From Orientallactaga sibirica (lineage: Eukaryota > Chordata > Mammalia > Rodentia > Dipodidae), in NCBI GenBank assembly GCA_036365145.1, contig JAEOAD010000034.1:16397501-16461500 (forward strand): a DNA stretch of 64,000 nucleotides, read 5' to 3'. A program made the position numbers and the translations under genes. Position 1 is the first letter of the stretch; each line of letters begins with the position of its first letter. The notes under the pieces are model-generated. The model worked only from the letters and a program-made list of their open reading frames with translations, ran no database searches and was not told the origin of the DNA. Shown here piece by piece: positions 1 to 11,915 of the stretch.

Positions 1-37
1 TCAAAAATTCCAGAGAGCTCAAAAATACTATTCTGGA

Positions 38-240
38 GGACTGGAGAGATGGCTCAGCAGTGAAGGCACTTGCCTACAAAGCCTAATGACCCAAGTTCGA
101 GTCCCCAGTACCCACATAAAGCCAGATACACAAAGTGGCACATGCATCTGGAGTTAGTCTGCAGTGTCTAGAAGCCCTGGCATACCCGTTTTCTCTCTCA
201 TTTTCTCTCACTCTCCTTTGAAATAAATAAAATATATAAA
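38..240 (+). mobile_element. DIP-type tRNA-derived SINE
   Basis: The head ggactggagagatggctcag carries a Pol III A-box-like segment, followed by a B-box-like gttcgagtcc. The body (agccagatacacaaagtggc) and CT-rich stretch lead to an aaataaataaaata tail. This is the commonest SINE in the window; its sequence matches my recollection of the DIP family of dipodoid rodents. Confidence 0.85.
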
Positions 241-504
241 ATTATTCTATTTTATCATATCTTATTTAAAGTATGCTGTTTTTCATATGTTTATTTGTTC
301 CACAAAATAAATAAATAAAAAAATCTAAGAACCCAAACAAGGATTAACATTTAATCTAACAAATTATGTAAAATCTCCTGTGAGGTACCTTGTTGACTTT
401 TGTATACTTTTAATGATTGCAAGCATTATACCAATTCAACTTTTATAACTATTATTTTATGTAAGAGAATTGTCATGATGGACTGTAATATGTGCACTGA
501 ATCA
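241..504. other. AT-rich unique sequence
   Basis: AT-rich sequence with a short aaataaataaa run near 305-322 that may be leftover SINE tail. No coding signal or recognised repeat body. Confidence 0.5.
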
Positions 505-800
505 TTTAAACTTTCTTTTTTATTTTATTTTTATTTTTTATTGACAACTTCTATACCTGCATACAAAAAATGCATGATATTTCCCTCCCCTCCCCCTATT
601 CCCCTTTAGAACTTCAATCTCCATCATATCCCTTTCCTCTCTCCATTAGTCTCTCTTTTAATTTGATGTCATCATCTTTTTCTTCTATTATGAGGGTCTT
701 GCAAAGGTATTCCTAGGCATTGTGAGATCATGGATATTGAGGTCATGATAACGAGGTCATGATATTAAACTTTCAACAAGGCTTTTGATGTTATAACTTC
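505..800 (-). mobile_element. LINE-1 3' UTR fragment, minus strand
   Basis: A T-rich tract (tttttattgacaactt) is followed by CT-rich text and by tctcttttaatttgatgtca, ending near a repeated ggtcatgata. This resembles, from memory, the reverse complement of rodent Lx-type LINE-1 3' ends. The T-rich edge at the left would be the element's poly(A) tail. Family assignment is by recall only. Confidence 0.55.
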
Positions 801-1298
801 TTTTGTATTCTGTGGTTCTTTTTGTTTATGCTGTTTCTTATTTTTTCATGACTTGCCCACACAGAACTGTCCTTCCTTCTTTTTTTTAATTCTGATTTTC
901 CAAAAACATCCCCTTAAATAGAACAGATTCTCACTACCTCTTATAACAATAAATCCAGTTGCAGGCTTTTCATAGACTTTGACTTCTAGGCTTTGGGTCT
1001 ATAAAAATAAGAACAATATTATTCAGCTCTGTGCTTCTCAAATTTTATGAAAGAGCTACTTAGAGTTGTTTCTTTTTTTGTAGGTTTTAATTCACTATTT
1101 TTGGTATATTGTCCAAGATTCAGCATTTTTATCATGTTTCACCATTTATAGAGCTTTAAATAAAGATGAGAGCAGATATGTCAAAGTAATGTGTAATTAA
1201 AAGAATATATCCAGATGATCATGTATATATAAACTGATGATGCATTTTAAAATACAGTACTCAGAGTATAGTTGGAAAGATATGATAAATTACATTTT
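801..1298. other. No feature recognised
   Basis: AT-rich sequence without a repeat signature, splice-flanked open frame or promoter-like element that I can support. Confidence 0.5.
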
Positions 1299-1670
1299 CT
1301 TTTAGTCAGCTTCATGTTGTTGGGATGAATCTCCAGACCAGACAGTTTTGGAAGGAAGGAATTTATTTGAGGCTAACAGATCCAGGGGAAGTTCCATAAT
1401 GGTAGAAGAAGTTGGACCCCATTTGCAGATCCATCCAAAGAGAGAAACCACCACCAGCACAACAAGAAGAAGACCAAGAAGGCAAAACCACAAAACAACA
1501 GGGACCTGGGCAGAACTCATTCTGCATACTGTAAGCAGGAATTCAAATTCAGCCCCAAAGACACAACCACCCTGTAGCAGAAGTGGATCTGCTAGGAGCA
1601 GAAGCTGCAAACTCAATTTTAATAACAACTGAGTCTATTAGGGGACATAGATTCAAACTACTATACTTTT
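1299..1670 (-). mobile_element. Solo LTR, MaLR (MT/ORR1)-like, minus strand
   Basis: Read on the minus strand it begins near 1665 as tagtagtttgaatctatgtc, has an AATAAA signal near 1362, and ends in the motif tgaagctgact. The same start and end motifs occur in the plus-strand LTR at 16062-16444, so the two belong to one family. A CTTTT at 1299-1303 and another at 1666-1670 may be the 5-bp target-site duplication typical of MaLR elements. Overlapping open frames on both strands are LTR sequence, not genes. Confidence 0.75.
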
Positions 1671-1679
1671 AAGTATAAA

Positions 1680-1810
1680 GGCTTGGGATCTGAAAAAATC
1701 TAGGTTCTAGTCCTATAACTCCTGAAAAATTTCCCCACCTCTTGAAAGTTCCTTACTCTGCAGTGTGGTAAGAGCATGATACTCACATCACAAAGATTTA
1801 ATCAGAAAAC
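1680..1810 (+). mobile_element. MIR-like fragment
   Basis: The text resembles the MIR core (ggttctagtcct... cacctcttgaaagttcctta). It is very diverged and identified by eye only. Confidence 0.35.
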
Positions 1811-3400
1811 ATTTTCAAATGTCCTACTATTGTTTTATTATGTTCTATAAAAACACAAGGTACACATATTGCTCATCCACTCATTTTGTACAATTTGTGT
1901 ACATGAAGATACCATCTAATTTGATCCAGAATTCTCAGAAAGAAAAAAAAAAATATTAGCATGATAAATGGGAACTTTTTATTTGGAATTACTGCAAAAG
2001 GCAGTTGTGCCTACACTAATATGAGAAGCAGTTTGAGCTTGTATATCCCAACAGCCATTTACCTTTATGAAAAATAATACAATGAACATAATTCCATGCC
2101 CAGTAAACTTACAAAGTTTACAATCTGTAGGTATTTGCCTTATTCAGATTGGCTCAGCTGTAATTGAGTTGTTGTCTCCTTTGGTTCTCTCTATGAAAAA
2201 GAGTTTTGGTATAAAAATTAACATTGTTAAATACCTTATGTGAAGAAATAGAAGAATGAGGAGGGTGGGTGAGACAATGTTTAATTCTGGGTCAAAATTT
2301 CCCACTCACCATTTAGCCATATTACATCTCTTTCCTTATAGTACCTATAAACTACTGGCAAGAGATTTTAAAAGTTGAAATTGCTATAGCATACAGAGCA
2401 AGGATTTGTAACTAAATTCAAGGCCAAAATCGGGTATCCATTTCTTTCTATGAATAAAACAGCCATTCTCAACTCATTTGCTTGTTATCTGTGGCTACTT
2501 TCAAAATGCATAGTGGAGTTGTTTGACCTTTTGTGTGAGTGACACAGGTTAAAAATATTTACTATTTGGTCTGTTGTATGCTGAATTCTTCTCCAGAAGA
2601 TAATAAACTTAACAGAGCTCACTATATGCTGTATACTTCATCCATGTAATTTTAATCAAAACAATTCTAAAAATCTCCTGAATGACCTCTATTTGTCAAA
2701 AGTATAGTGTATGCCACAATAATCAGTAGGACACATTTGCTGCTAACCTGTGTTATACAGACAGATAAAAGTGATGGGTCTTATTAATGTGAATTTCAGA
2801 GTGCTATGGCCTCACTTAGGATATATAACTGATGTGTCCATAAAATAAAATACAACTTTGTTATAAATATCATCATCATCATTTTGTGAACAAAGGAAAC
2901 AAGATTCAAAAGAGTTAAGGAAATTATCTATGAGCCATTTTCTCCTCAGTCTCCTTCTCCTTATCTTTCTTGCCTTTTCTAGCTTCTGGTCATCTCTCTG
3001 GCATATTATGATTCTTTATCTCCCACTTTTCATTTGCATGCTTATTCTCACTGACTTACACTTTCACCATTTTCACATGTATGTGCTGGACTTGATGTTT
3101 ACTGTGATCACAGGCTATGTCATTTCTACTCTCATACTTTCCCTCAGCATTTCTGAGCCAAGAAAGTCTAACTTCCTCTTGGAACTGAAACCATGTTGAA
3201 TACCATAAATCAGTTTGCAAATGGATACACATGTGTGCTACTTGTTATCACAATACCATGGGGAAAGATTTTTCCCTGGAGTGACAAGAAACTCATCTTC
3301 ACCCCAGATAGGGTTCAGATAGCAGACCAAAGTGTAATTGTACCAATACTATTTTGGTGGACCAATGAATTCATTAGGATTACTTAGAAAGCAGGACAAG
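1811..3400. other. No gene recognised; short ATC microsatellite and possible MIR relic
   Basis: Mostly unique AT-rich sequence. A short (ATC)n tract lies at about 2868-2884. A possible minus-strand MIR relic lies near 2580-2680. The leucine-rich plus frame at 2930-3199 has no start context, splice context or family resemblance. Confidence 0.45.
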
Positions 3401-3409
3401 GGGTTATTT

Positions 3410-3950
3410 ATAGCAAGGTGGACACCCCAGAGCAGCTGTACCACCAAGAACTCTCATCCCTTCCTGCATGATGACCTCTGCATGGTGGCTCCTTGTGTCA
3501 ATATAACCTCCTCGGACACTTCTCCCTCACCCTCATGGTGAGAGCTTACTTACAGTGCATGGGGACCCCAGAGTATTGGCACCACCAAGAAGTCTCATCT
3601 CATGCTAGATGATAACTTCTCCATGGCAGTGTCAAGGAGCTCGTAGGACCTGTTAAGGTTTTTGGAGATCCTAGGAAGCTGCACCATGAGAAGTCTCATC
3701 CCATCACAGGTGGTGACCTCCCCTTGGCTGCTTAGGTGTAGCTTCCTGTCGGGATTAACCCTGCAGATGTTTTTTTTCCCTCAGCTTTGGAGTGAAGGCT
3801 TACTTACAGAATGTGGAGAACCAAAGGCAGATTCATCACTAAAAAGCCCACCCCAATTTGGCAATGACTCCTGGAAGCTGCATCTCTGGAGCACGTGGCA
3901 CAACCTGCAGGCAGCTTGGCTAGTCAAGAGTCTCCAGCACACTATATGAC
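3410..3950. repeat. Unclassified block of degenerate ~100-140 bp repeats
   Basis: A motif of the type caccaccaagaagtctcatc, preceded by accccagagca and followed by gatgacctctgcatggtgg, recurs starting near 3422, 3563 and 3665, with a weaker match near 3866. A second phrase, gcttacttacag, recurs near 3545 and 3798. Spacing is irregular (about 141 and 102 bp). I do not recognise the family. It could be a decayed LTR, an old satellite fragment or part of a larger retroelement. Confidence 0.55.
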
Positions 3951-4029
3951 TTTCATGCAGCTCAAGTTAGAGTTTCCTCCCCACGCGCTCGTTTTCCTTT
4001 TCTATAGCCTTTCTATAGTCTTTCAACCC

Positions 4030-4101
4030 TTTCTTTCTCTCTCTCTCTCCTTCCTTTCTTCCTTCCTTCCTTCCTTCCTTCCTTCCTTCCTTCCTTCCTT
4101 C

Positions 4102-4140
<39 letters not shown>
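4030..4140 (+). repeat. (CT)n / (CCTT)n / (CTTT)n microsatellite
   Basis: About 110 bp of compound pyrimidine repeat: ctctct, then cctt units, then cttt units. It directly abuts the minus-strand LINE-1 3' UTR piece to its right. Confidence 0.95.
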
Positions 4141-4700
4141 AACAACATATTTTATATGGGTACATTATTTGTTGGTTACCTCTTATCCTTTGTCCCAGCC
4201 CCCATTCTGCTAGGGAACCTTTTTCTGTGGGGTTACAGGCATTCCCAGGTTGTAGGAGCAGTTGTGGGAGCACCAGTCTTTTTTTTTTTTTTTTGGTGGA
4301 GAGGGAGCGCCTCTGGGCATGATGTTTCACCCTGTGGCTTTTACATTTTTTCTGCTCCCTCTTCCAAAAAATTCCCTGAGCCATGTTGGGTGGGTTTTAC
4401 ATCTACTTCAGTGATGAGCTCTTGGGAGCCTCTGGATCTCTGCATTGGTAGGTGTTGAGTATCCTCAGGGTCTGTCTCCTTCATCCTGGTGCTGATTATC
4501 GGGTTCATTGTGAAAGCAGCTCACTGTTCATCTCCCCAATTCCTCTGTGGTTTCAGCTGCGGCTTGGCTGAAATGCAAGAAGTAGTTTATCTCCTCCAGT
4601 CTCACTACCATCTGAAAAAGAAGAACGAATTCTCCAATGGAGCATGAAGTCAGCAGAGTTTAAATGGCATAAGCATTGTTAATTTAGGGGGAATTTGATA
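4141..4700 (-). mobile_element. LINE-1 3' UTR fragment, minus strand
   Basis: The stretch 4375-4470, read in reverse complement, matches 5235-5330 on the plus strand (shared phrases catcactgaagtag and catggctcaggg). It also has the cttcca...aaattccctgagcc phrase seen in the other minus-strand pieces near 35.5 kb. Together with the plus-strand copy it forms an inverted pair. Confidence 0.65.
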
Positions 4701-5545
4701 TAGGTAACCTCTCAAAATTAAATCCAAAATGAACTGGTACTATAGAAACCCTTTTCCCTGGAGACGGACCAAAAGATATAACTCTCATCAGGCATATGGG
4801 GGAGCATCTGAAAAGAAGAGCTCTGCACACAGCCATAGTAGGTAACCAACTTCTCTTGATTTTGGCTATCATATCCATTCAGTGGAATGGAACTCATAGC
4901 TGGAACTGGGAAATAAATCAAAACCATGTACAAAAAATGAGCCATTCTCCAAGATCAAACTCCCACCAATTGTGGGCTATAAGAGGGCCTACACATATAA
5001 AATTCTCTCTAAAATAACGGTGGCCATCCCATCTATCTGGTACTGACTTCTCTCTCCATAGGAGAATTTGTTTCTCTTTTTCAGATGCCAAACCTGAAGG
5101 GAGGATCAGCCTATCATACCTAACCAGGGCCCCAGCTGAAACCATAGAGTAATGGGGGAAATGGGCAAGAGTTCAGCTTTCTTGGTGAACTTGACACAAG
5201 GCTGAAGGAGATAAACACAGAGAACACTCAACTCCTACTAAGCCAGATATCCAGAGACACAGAGGCTCCCAAGACCTCATCACTGAAGTAGACTTAAAAC
5301 AAACCCAACATGGCTCAGGGAAATTTGCAGAAGAGGGGGTGGAAAGAATGTTAGATCCACAAGTTGGGTCATTATGCACAGAGACTTTGCCTCTCCCCCA
5401 TAACTGTTGGCTACCCCCATAATGAACAACCTACATTCCCCAATGAGGAGGTTCCCTTCAGAGGGGGGAGGACAGGAAGGAGTCTACCGAAGGCACCAAC
5501 ATGAATGTAAAATTAAAATAAATTTACATATATATAGCTCTGGAG
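4701..5545 (+). mobile_element. LINE-1 3' UTR fragment, plus strand
   Basis: The text includes gcacacagccatagtaggta and the G-rich segment cagaggggggaggacaggaa, ending in aaaattaaaataaa. It is homologous to 55370-55672 (same order: cagagacacagaggctc, gggtggaaag, cattatgcac, gaggggg). A polypurine tract near the 3' end is usual for rodent L1 3' UTRs. Confidence 0.65.
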
Positions 5546-5574
5546 AGGATGGGATGAAGCCTAACCGTTAAAAA

Positions 5575-6125
5575 TTGTTTTTGTTGTAACAATACTCAAA
5601 ACAATACTCTCATACTGTAACTCTCATACCAGAAATTGGTTGCTATCCACAAGAAGCTGTTGATCAGTCAGACATTCAAGGTCCCCAAAACAAGACAGGT
5701 TTCTGTCAAAGCACTTGGATATCCACCTAAGGCAAAAGGTAAGACACCATTGCAGAAGACATTATAAGCTTCTGACACAGATTCTGAAATCTGGAAGAGA
5801 GCCAGTACCCAGACAGTTAGCCTGTGTAGTGCTTGAAAGCTGTAGTGCTTGAAAGAACTACATGAGATACTTGAGGAAAGTGGCCAACAATGATCTGAGC
5901 AACCAGAGGTCTAAGCTACTCAGAAACAAACACTCCGGTGGGACGAACATGCCAGGACAATGGTGGCACACAGCCTTGGTGGATAACCAATAGCTTTCTG
6001 ACTGGCTAAAGATCTGCTCAATGTGGAGAAACCCATATCTGGAATTGAAAACCAGACCACAAACCTATGGAGATAAAGATTATGCTCTCCAGTGTCCAGC
6101 TCTCACTAGTATTCTTTCAAACTTT
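5575..6125 (+). mobile_element. LINE-1 3' UTR fragment, plus strand
   Basis: Phrases such as caggtttctgtcaaagcac, aaaaggtaagac and gctagaaag/gcttgaaag recur in the same order in the L1 3' UTR at 41800-43184, which is anchored by an ORF2 stop. This identifies the piece as L1 3' UTR in plus orientation. Confidence 0.7.
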
Positions 6126-6145
6126 GTCCCAGACTTGTGGACTTT

Positions 6146-6364
6146 AAAAATATATATTTTATTTGAGAGAGAGAGAAAGAGGCAGAGATAGACAGATAAT
6201 AGATAGACAGAGAATAGGCATGCCAGAGCTTCCAGCCACTACAAATAAACTCCAGACACATGTGCCACCTTGTGCATCTGGCTTACATGGGTCCTGAGGA
6301 ATTGAACCTGGTTCCTTTGGCTTTACCGGTAAGTGCATTAACCACTAAGAAATCTCTCCAGCCC
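6146..6364 (-). mobile_element. DIP-type SINE, minus strand
   Basis: Reversed tail and GA-rich stretch, then cttgtgcatctggcttacat and the reversed head aatctctccagccc at 6351-6364. Confidence 0.85.
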
Positions 6365-6624
6365 TTGTTGACTTTTTGAGTCTCCTGAGCTTTGCCCCAG
6401 GTAAGAATGCTTCAATTACTTATTAACATGGGTCAACAACTGTTTTCCATTCCTATAACCTTGGGGAGTGGTCCTGTGACCTTTTAAGTTTCAGTTATCC
6501 AGACCTGACTTCCAGAATCTCTAGAACCTCCTTTGCTCTTCATGAGGTCATATTTCAATACAGAAGAATTTGCTATACAACCAGCAAGTCCACTAAGAAT
6601 GCTACCCCAAAATCAAAGAACAAA

Positions 6625-6765
6625 GAATCTTGGACCTGGAATCAGGAAAGTTGTGTTTAGATCCTACCTTTACTACTGTTATTTTCTTATTTGTAAAATT
6701 AAGATAATTATAGGTATCTTACAGATGTACTGTGAAATTAAATGGAGCTAAATTTTGTGATGGGA
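6625..6765 (+). mobile_element. MIR-like fragment
   Basis: MIR-like flow: gacctggaatcaggaaag ... tacctttactactg ... cttatttgtaaaattaagat, consistent with the MIR core and 3' half with a central gap. Confidence 0.5.
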
Positions 6766-7359
6766 CTATGTAAATACAGATAATTGCCCATAGACTCCAA
6801 GTGGTAGTTTTAAAGCTAATTTTACTATCAGGTATTGTGTGAGTGCATTTAGGCTGCCATGGTAATATCTTAATATTACAATGTGATAATGAGAAAATAT
6901 AAGGCCATGGGAGATTAAAAGTAAAATGAAAGTACAATATAATGTTTTAGGTGAAATTAGCAACAGTTCATAACTTGGGAAAGTCAATAAGCCCAATGCC
7001 AGAAAACCTCTAATCCATGGAAATCCCAAATTTAGAAAACATAGATTCTTAACCTAGAAGTGGTTTCTTCAAAGAAAGAAGTATTGTTTCTGAATGAATA
7101 TTTTGTCACTTATAAAATCTAATGTGCTTTACACATGCTGTTTATTTTACTCTTTCAATGGTTTCATTAGGTCAAAAGTTAGGTAGTAGGTAAGTGGGTT
7201 TTTATATAAGGGATGAAAATATTCTAAAGACAGTGATGGTGGTAGTGGCCCAATCTTGTGACTATATCAAAAGGCATTGGCTTGACAATTATCTACTATA
7301 AAAATTCTCTGTGCTTATCACCCAGCCATATGCATAAGCTCATTTACCTAAGCCTCTGG
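6766..7359. other. No feature recognised
   Basis: Unique AT-rich sequence; the open frames on the minus strand here are short and without family resemblance. Confidence 0.5.
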
Positions 7360-7660
7360 GAAGATGGCATTGTCTTTGCCTTCTTTGTAATTAGGCATGT
7401 CATGTGACTTGTTTAGACAAACAAATATGTATGAATAGGAGTGCTGTGTATCATTTAAATATGGTGATTTGCCATGTCACATTTTGTACATTGGCATTCA
7501 TACCAGAAAGTACTAAGGCCAAGTCTCCACTAGGCTGAGCCTCTGCCTGCTTCTGTTGGACTGGCAATAAAAAGTAGGATGTAAACCTGTTGGTATGATC
7601 CAACAAAAACTGCTACTATTCTTCATCACCAGTCCTTATGGATGATCCAATTATAAACCA
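7360..7660 (+). mobile_element. MLT1-like old LTR fragment
   Basis: Shows the MLT1-type order gcatgtcatgtgacttg, then ggagtgctgtgtatcattt, then gtgatttgccatgtcac, and an aataaa near 7568. The assignment is from recalled consensus and the copy is heavily diverged. Confidence 0.45.
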
Positions 7661-9774
7661 AGCTTTAAATTTCTAAACCTTCCCTATAGAAGAGTTTGCA
7701 ACGAAGTGCACCACACACCTGAAAGTCAGCCTGCAGGCATCTGATAACAACCCCAGAAGAAATGAAAGATAGAACCCTCCATTTCTTCTCTACGACTTTC
7801 CAATTTAATAGGCTGCTTCTCCCTGGCAGAGTGGATATGATCGAGAAATACCAAGAGTCAGTCAGTTCAACATTGCATCACAGACAACCAGCTCCTTAGG
7901 GATTGGGCTCCTTTTCAATATGGAGGCAAATCATGAGTACTCAGGGGCTTGGAGTCCTCAAGGGGTCATTGTGATAGCTCTCTTCCCTCTCTCTGCCATT
8001 CTTCTCTATGCTTTTTTTTCTTCTGGGTTATGAAGATCAAATGAGATGATGTTTAGGAGCATGCTCTGCAAATTGCAAAATGTCATATTAATATTAGTTG
8101 TGATTTCTTATTCTGTCAAATAAATCCAATGTTCCCTGCCCTGTTCATCTCCCAAAATTGTACTGAATCCTCTTTGGATGGGAATCTGCAGTCAGAATTA
8201 CTTCATAAATTTTAAATACTCATGCATATCTAACCCATTAGTACTATTTTATTATGTGTTCTTATTAATAATATATGTATTTATTTGTTACTATAATCTA
8301 CTCCTTACTAAATCATTAACATTGAACTTGTAATTCCTGTGTGAGAATAGTTTCCCTTGACTAAATCATGGGAAGAAGTATAGCGTGTTCATTTTGAGCA
8401 CTGAAAACTTACATGTAAATTGCTTGACAGCATATTAGATTTCATCCCAGACAAGTTATGGCCATAACTGCTATCCTTTCTTTATAAAGCCACTACCATG
8501 TTTTATTTTCAGGCAATGTGCTGCAGACACAACTGTATTCCTCACTAGATTAAAACTGGCTTGATTAGTTGATATGAAGCACAATTAAATGTGAGGAAAA
8601 CCACTGAGGATATACTTGCAAAGCACCTCTTGTCAGAACAGTGAATGCTTTTTTCCATTTGCATATTTGGTCTCAAACTATACATTTGTCTCTAAATTCA
8701 ACATCAGACTAAGATTTCTAGAGTCTATAGTGTGTTTCCCAGTCCTTGTTTAGCATTTGGGATTGAATTTCTTTGGTCCACTGAAATGTTGCCATTGCTT
8801 ATTACTCAGCAGGACATAACCATTTCTGGTACACAAATATATCCAGTCATAGAACAAGATGGACAACAACAGACCTCCTCTACTGAAGAGTTTGTCTTAA
8901 TTAAAGTGCTACAGAACAAAGATATTCATTGGCCCCTAAGTTTCCAGCATAATGTTTCTCCCAGAGATGACTGAGATACTAGTTTATAGTGGACCTTTTG
9001 AATCAGTCCATTGCTCTTTGATATACAAATTTTTCATTAAGCTTCCTATGAAAGTAATGGTATACAAAAGAAAATGTATTGCAACAGGACAGATAAAGGG
9101 AGCTAAGCTGGGCAATGCCAAGGCTGATCTCTACCTGTGGTGGTTTTTAGCTCCATGTAGTGCTATCAGTGAACCTGGATTTCTTTGCAATAAAGGGAAC
9201 TCAAACCAGTGCTGTAAAGTGCAGCTGCCCCTCTTTTCACCAAATTAAAAAACAAAAAAACAAAACAACAACAAAAAAACAGGCTGACTAATCCAAAGTT
9301 CTTTATGAATTTGATATCAGTGGTGTGATTTTTATTTTAAATCAGGACAAGGGTCAAGAAGAGTGTTGCATTTTCATCTTTTGCTTTTGAAGTTTTCATG
9401 AGAAAAAACCTGCAATTTTAAAGGAGCAGTGGGAAAGAACCCAAAACCATATGAAGGGAGACTTATAAATTATAGGAATAAACACAGGGAGGGTTAGGAA
9501 AAAAAAGATGGCTTTTAGGCATTAAATCCAGAAAGGCAATGAAACACCTCCCATATGAATGCATTTATTAGATGTGAGAAGTAAATAAGAATGTGGAATC
9601 ATTTAGTGGTATGGGAAAATACATGGATCTAACATTTTTTGAAGAGCTATTATGTGTTTGTAATTTCATTTCATTTCTGTGGGGCCCAGCTTTTATTAAG
9701 AACTTGTTACTTGATAAGGATTGGCTAAATGTTTGTATGCACGAATTTCCTTTACTTGCTACTCTATTGACTTT
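7661..9774. other. No gene recognised; one MIR-like relic and an A-rich tract
   Basis: Mostly unique. About 8020-8110 reads like a MIR 3' part (aatgagatgatgtttaggagc). At 9246-9282 is an (A)nC-rich tract with an aataaa about 60 bp upstream (9190), reminiscent of a retroposed tail, but I cannot name a source gene. The plus frame 8952-9248 has no recognisable domain. Confidence 0.45.
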
Positions 9775-10187
9775 ATTTTCAAGCTTTACAGTGGTATAAC
9801 TGCCAAACAAAAATTATGTTTAATGTGTACATAATGTTTTTTTTTTTTTTTACATATACACATTACTACTACAGCCAAACTACGTAACAAACCCATCTCC
9901 TCATGTGGTTACTGTTTTCCTGTGGTAACAATACCTTCCATCCATTATATTAGAAAAATTCAAGCATATAATAAATTAGAATTACTTATAACCACTCCAT
10001 TATTAGGTCTTCAGAATGTATTCATCTTATAACTACAAGTTTGTACCTCTTGACCACTATTCTATTCTTGCATCCTACCCATAAGTGCTATTCATCCTTT
10101 TGCATTTGCGTTATTTCACTTAACATAATGTCATAATGTCCTCCAGTTTATGCCCTAACAAATTACTTATGGAATTTTTCATATACA
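9775..10187 (-). mobile_element. Old L1M-type LINE-1, 3' UTR and end of ORF2, minus strand
   Basis: Phrases such as tattcatcttataactacaa, gtttgtacctcttgacca and cacttaacataatgtc are the reverse complement of the well-known 3' end of old mammalian L1s (ORF2 terminus into 3' UTR). The 3' end is at the left. It abuts a plus-oriented L1 piece at about 10187; together they look like one insertion with a 5' inversion. Confidence 0.7.
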
Positions 10188-10332
10188 TTAAAAAACCCTA
10201 AAATTCTGTGAGGCCAGCAAAGATTCCAGACACCTAATGGAATTTAAGTAAAGAAAAATAGAGCCAGATGCATCATACTTCCCGATTTGAAATTGCACTA
10301 TAAAGCTATAGTAATTTAAAAAGTGCAGTTCT

Positions 10333-10545
10333 GGGGGTTGGAGAGATGGCTTAGCAGTTAAGGTATTTGCCACCAAAGCCAAAAAGCCCATGTTCAATTC
10401 CCCTGTACCCACGTACAGCCAGATGCACAAACTGGTACATGAGTCTAGAGTTCATTTGCAGGGGCTAGAGGCCCTGGTGCACCCATTCATTCTCTCTCTT
10501 TCTCAGCATTTCTCTCATTCTTAAATAAATAAAATATTTAAACAG
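10333..10545 (+). mobile_element. DIP-type SINE inside old L1
   Basis: Head ggggttggagagatggctta, body agccagatgcacaaactgg, tail aaataaataaaatattta. It splits the L1 remnant and is therefore younger than it. Confidence 0.9.
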
Positions 10546-10908
10546 TACATTTCTGGCATCAGCACATACATATGCCAATGGAACAGAAAAGCCCCCAAAT
10601 AAATACATTTATGTATAATTAACTAGTCTTCAACAATGATGTCAAGAATGCACAGAGGAGAAAGGATAATCTTTTTAATTAATGGTACTTAGAAATTTTA
10701 ATATCCACATGCAAAACTGACTAAAATAAGTGGATTCTTTTTTTTGCACCTTATACAAGCATGAACTCAAAATTGATTAAGACTTGAATGTCAGACCTGA
10801 AACTGAAATTTTCCTATAGGAAAAAATAACAAAGTGTATTCATAACCTTTGCCATTGCAATGACTAGAAAAAAACAACAAGGAAACAATCAACAAAAAAG
10901 GCAATTTA

Positions 10909-11097
10909 GGGCAGGAGAGATGGCTTAGTGATTAAGGCACTTGTCTGGGAAGCCTAAAGAGCTAGGTTCACTTCCCCAGTACCCACGTAAGCCATGTAAA
11001 ATGTACAAGGTGACACATGTCTGGAGTTTGTTTGCAGTGGCTGGAGGCCTGGGTGCATCCATTCTCTCTATCTGCCTCTTCCTAACTCTCTCTCATA

Positions 11098-11140
<43 letters not shown>

Positions 11141-11143
11141 GCA
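10909..11143 (+). mobile_element. DIP-type SINE inside old L1
   Basis: Head gggcaggagagatggcttag, CT-rich stretch, and a long (aaat)n tail of about 45 bp at 11099-11143. Confidence 0.88.
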
Positions 11144-11254
11144 ATATATAGAACAGGAGAAAATACAAGCCTCCTATCATTAAGGTTTATTAATCAAAAT
11201 ATGCAAGAATTTATACAAGTCAGTGACTAACTCAAATTTGTGCCCAACTTATAT

Positions 11255-11385
11255 ATGAGCAAGCCAGGCATAGCAGAAAATGCCTGCAATGACACCATTC
11301 AGGAAAATGGGTGATAAGGCACTGGAAATTTGAGTCCAGCTACATAGTGACACCCTATCTCAAACAAATAAAAAAAAATGGCAAA
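11255..11385 (+). mobile_element. Diverged B1-like SINE inside old L1
   Basis: Order gccaggcatagcagaaaatg ... gagtccagctacatagtgac ... tatctcaaacaaataaaaaa follows the B1/7SL-derived pattern with an A-rich tail. Diverged. Confidence 0.6.
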
Positions 11386-11737
11386 AATACTAAACTCCCA
11401 AATGGACATTTTTTTAAAAAAAAAAAAAGCATACACATGATGAAAAGTATAGGAAAAGGTACAGAAGTCCCCCATCCACAGGGAAATGCAAACAAAAGAC
11501 AGTGAGATACCTCTTTACACCTATTAGGACAGGCATCAAAAAGTGCACACATTGGCAAGCATGTGGAGAAAAGGGAACACACACATTGTTGGTGGGAATG
11601 TGAATTGATTCAGACATGCAAACCAGAGTGCACATTCCTAATCAAATGAAAAATACAATTACCATATGGCCCAACATTTCCCACTAGAAATATGTATACA
11701 AAAGAAGTGAGCTTGGTATGCTAAAATATATGCCTGT

Positions 11738-11879
11738 GGGTGAGACTAGAGAGATGGCTCACTGCTTAAATACACTTGCTCCAAAGCCTTTTGTCCCAGC
11801 TTCAATTCTCTAACACCCTTTTAAAGCCAGATGTGTTCAGCAAGAGACCCAAACATGCTCATGTGCATAGATGCACACA

Positions 11880-11914
<35 letters not shown>

Positions 11915-11915
11915 T
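11738..11915 (+). mobile_element. Diverged tRNA-headed SINE with (CA)n tail
   Basis: Head gtgagactagagagatggct followed by a poorly matching body (aaagccagatgtgttcagc) and a (CA)n tail at 11883-11913. It appears to be an older relative of the DIP/B2 group. Confidence 0.65.

Noticed and set aside
1302..1632. Overlapping open frames on both strands
   Set aside because: Both fall inside the minus-strand MaLR-like LTR.
3895..4458. 187-codon open frame, the longest in the window
   Set aside because: Its core is the translated CCTT/CTTT microsatellite (repeated PSFL, then SFFL units), then antisense L1 3' UTR. No gene.
9183..9285. Processed pseudogene ending in an A-rich tail with an upstream aataaa
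   Set aside because: I could not name any parent gene and the upstream sequence shows no conserved coding frame; left as unassigned.
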